Source: Candidatus Saccharimonadota bacterium (GTDB taxonomy: Bacteria; Patescibacteriota; Saccharimonadia; Saccharimonadales; Saccharimonadaceae). From it: 22,026 nt of DNA. Below the pieces are notes generated by a model that had not been told where the DNA came from, ran no database searches, and saw only the letters and a list, made by a program, of their open reading frames with translations. Both the position numbers and the translations under genes were made by a program. The DNA is taken from positions 1 to 22,026 of the forward strand of contig JAUMYE010000003.1 in the NCBI GenBank assembly GCA_030528815.1, read 5' to 3'. Of this stretch, positions 20,338 through 22,026 are shown piece after piece; the stretch's first letter is position 1; every line of letters begins with the position of its first letter.

Positions 20338-21504
20338 TCATTCCTCCTCATCCATAAAGATGTCGAGGTTTTTGATAATATAAGCCGGTGCTGCACGCAT
20401 AAAAGCACAGCGTCCTTCGTCCATCTCGCGGCCCGTAAGCACACGATATGCCGGACAAGGTCCGCCACAATATCCGAGTGCGTAGCAGCTCTTGCACTTT
20501 TCAGGAAGAGTAAACTTCTGACCATTGCAGGTCTCGAAGGCTTCACCCCACTTCTGTGCGCAGAACGAAAAGCGTCCGTCCGGACTAACCGAGCAAAGGT
20601 ATTCCTTGCCCAGGATAGAACATGCCGAATGACGACGTTTTTCATTAGAAATCGCCGAAAGAACCGGGGTCAAAACCGAATCGACTTCGACACCCTTTTC
20701 CTTTGCGTAACGTGTGATTTCGACAAGCGCCTCAACGTGCTCTTCGCTTCCCATTACCCAGCGGAGCGTATCATATTCGAACGGCTCGTTTACCGTGAAT
20801 GTCTTCATCGGAAACTCGTCGAGAATATACTTCGCCTGAGTAATAATCTGGTCAGCGCAAGTCGGGTTCGGCGTTATCAGGACATGGATTTTGATTCCCG
20901 CCTGAGCCATCTCGAAATATTTCTGCCGAACAACACTAAAAGTATCGCCAGCCGAAACATCGGGACGCAGACGATTGTGCGTCTCCTTGTCGCCATCGAT
21001 CGATACGCCAACACTAAAGTTGTGTTCCTTGAAGAAATCGATGATTTCGTCAGTCACAAGCATAGCGTTTGTCGTAATCGAATAAGTTGGCTGAAGGATT
21101 TCACCTCGCTCAGCAGCCGCATCAAGAAGTTCAACGGCATACTTAATCAGGTCGAACTTTAAGAGTGGTTCACCGCCAAAGAACTGGTAGTTTACCGGAT
21201 TAGTCAAGTTCTTGCTGTTGTCGATAGTTTTTGCAATGACCGCTTCCAGCGTCTCGCGCGTCATAACCTTGCGCGTAGCAAGATTCTTCGTCACGAAACA
21301 ATCTATGCAACGGAGATTGCAGCATTCAGTGAGCGCAATACGATATGCGCAGGGTACCATCTCGGAGAAGTCCAGATCAATGGCTTCGAGCTCGAGTTTG
21401 TTGTCGGTATCGTCAGAATAATCTTCCGTTACTTCAAACATCTCAAGCGTATCGAAGTCGAGCATCACTGGCACTCCCCAAGAAGTTTCGTAAACCATTT
21501 TCAA
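20338..21504 (-). CDS. Radical SAM/SPASM protein
   Basis: 388 aa. The radical SAM cluster motif CX3CX2C is C62-NLR-C66-ID-C69; FFGGEPLLKF and VSIDGDKETHNRLRP are the SAM-binding and barrel motifs. The C-terminal ~100 residues form a Cys-rich SPASM domain (CSILGKEYLCSVSPDG, FCAQKW, CKSCYALGYCGGPCPAYR, EGRCAF) that would bind one or two auxiliary Fe-S clusters. Most characterised SPASM enzymes modify peptides or proteins; the substrate is unknown. The start is a TTG at 21504, with AAGGAG 9 nt upstream inside the last two codons of the previous gene; an ATG two codons later is less well spaced. The N-terminal ~50 residues before the first Cys resemble nothing I recognise. Confidence 0.9.
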   Translation of the reverse strand: MKMVYETSWGVPVMLDFDTLEMFEVTEDYSDDTDNKLELEAIDLDFSEMVPCAYRIALTECCNLRCIDCFVTKNLATRKVMTRETLEAVIAKTIDNSKNLTNPVNYQFFGGEPLLKFDLIKYAVELLDAAAERGEILQPTYSITTNAMLVTDEIIDFFKEHNFSVGVSIDGDKETHNRLRPDVSAGDTFSVVRQKYFEMAQAGIKIHVLITPNPTCADQIITQAKYILDEFPMKTFTVNEPFEYDTLRWVMGSEEHVEALVEITRYAKEKGVEVDSVLTPVLSAISNEKRRHSACSILGKEYLCSVSPDGRFSFCAQKWGEAFETCNGQKFTLPEKCKSCYALGYCGGPCPAYRVLTGREMDEGRCAFMRAAPAYIIKNLDIFMDEEE

Positions 21505-21510
21505 CTTAGC

Positions 21511-22026
21511 TCACTCCTTCCAGAATACGGGATTGTCAAACAAAGACACACAATGCCTGCCAAAGCAAGCACCGCGCTTCGTTTTTTCACTCTTGGACAT
21601 CTGTTCTTTCACGAACTCTCGATCGTCGGTCAAGATATTAGCCAGACTTTCATCTATATGAAAACAAGGATACAAGTTACCCCGAGCATCACAGACAAAA
21701 TAGCTTTTACCCATCTGACAATCGTTTACCCTGAATTCAGGATTAGTATATGCGTCGTGACAGAGCTGAACGTATTTGTCGGTATGAGGTTTATTTACCA
21801 CGTTCCTACATTCGTCCATAGCATTGCCAAGCATTTCGTAATCCTGAGCTTCCTTCGAGAATACCGGCTGATAACGAACATCCTCTACCCCTTTATCCAG
21901 GAGCCAGCGCAGCGTGTGCGCCGCGAGAAGTGCGTTACTTTGCGTTATTACGGTTGTCGTCGAAAGTTTTGTGTAGCCTTTTTTCTGCAGAGTATCAATC
22001 AGCCTAACGGCATCCTGATAGTACCC
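21511..22026 (-). CDS. Partial radical SAM/SPASM-like protein, N-terminus beyond right edge
   Basis: The frame is open from the window edge to the TGA at 21511 (171 residues read by hand; an internal Met at 21834 is not the start). The first part (LIDTLQKKGYTKLSTTTVIT, LRWLLDKGVEDVRYQPVF) looks like the late half of a radical SAM barrel. A SPASM/twitch-like Cys set follows: NDCQMGKSYFVCDARGNLYPCFHID and GACFGRHC. The CX3CX2C motif would lie outside the window, so the assignment is by context and the C-terminal pattern. It is the upstream neighbour of the radical SAM/SPASM gene and is coupled to it. Confidence 0.7.
   Translation of the reverse strand, partial: GYYQDAVRLIDTLQKKGYTKLSTTTVITQSNALLAAHTLRWLLDKGVEDVRYQPVFSKEAQDYEMLGNAMDECRNVVNKPHTDKYVQLCHDAYTNPEFRVNDCQMGKSYFVCDARGNLYPCFHIDESLANILTDDREFVKEQMSKSEKTKRGACFGRHCVSLFDNPVFWKE

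Noticed and set aside
20164..21162. 332-codon plus-strand frame opposite the radical SAM and ProRS-like genes
   Set aside because: It lies across two well-supported minus-strand genes and their junction; the product resembles no family.

Overview
The window most resembles a Patescibacteria/CPR genome, probably Candidatus Saccharibacteria. This is inferred from gene content and style, not from a marker gene: a MurA with an N-terminal HTH domain, LPXTG-type and NPxT-type surface proteins, leaderless or short-leader mRNAs behind extended -10 promoters, and class III nrdDG. UGA acts as a stop (for example at the end of the 3997-4623 and 20338-21504 genes), so the UGA=Gly code of Gracilibacteria/Absconditabacteria is not used.

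Layout. 1-2702: two minus-strand cell-surface genes, a partial secreted Cys-containing protein and a 719-aa DUF11-repeat LPKTG protein, separated by a hairpin-rich stretch and a terminator. 2780-4829: a minus-strand two-gene unit (a membrane protein with 22-residue repeats, then an exported Pro/Thr-rich protein) with a near-perfect sigma70 promoter, a ~170-nt structured leader and a perfect 16-bp inverted repeat at its edges. 4922-6710: prfA-prmC. 6762-7052: a small hypothetical gene with its own promoter.

7159-10190: tRNA-Val(CAC) followed by an accessory region of small enzyme genes (alpha/beta hydrolase, SAM methyltransferase, isochorismatase-like hydrolase, NUDIX). The last 18 bp of the tRNA plus one base recur at 8182-8200, next to what looks like the original tRNA terminator. 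This is the signature of a ~964-bp insertion at the tRNA 3' end. No integrase is visible, and the right end of the insert is an elaborate palindrome. A probable small RNA lies at 9569-9667.

10305-12155: a plus-strand surface protein with propeller-like repeats, an InlB-like repeat, a Big_2-like domain and an NPDTV/TM tail. 12282-15208: nrdD-nrdG, class III anaerobic ribonucleotide reductase and its activase, behind NrdR-box-like sites spaced 32-33 bp. 15524-17647: HTH-MurA and a short peptidase S51-like gene.

17714-22026 (minus): a tightly coupled operon in the order of transcription: a partial radical SAM/SPASM-like protein, a radical SAM/SPASM protein, a reduced bacterial-type ProRS-like protein with a zinc ribbon in place of the INS editing domain, and a complete archaeal/eukaryote-type ProRS. 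Two radical SAM enzymes coupled to two different prolyl-tRNA-synthetase-like proteins is the most unusual gene arrangement here and the best candidate for an undescribed system; its promoter and any precursor peptide lie beyond the right edge.
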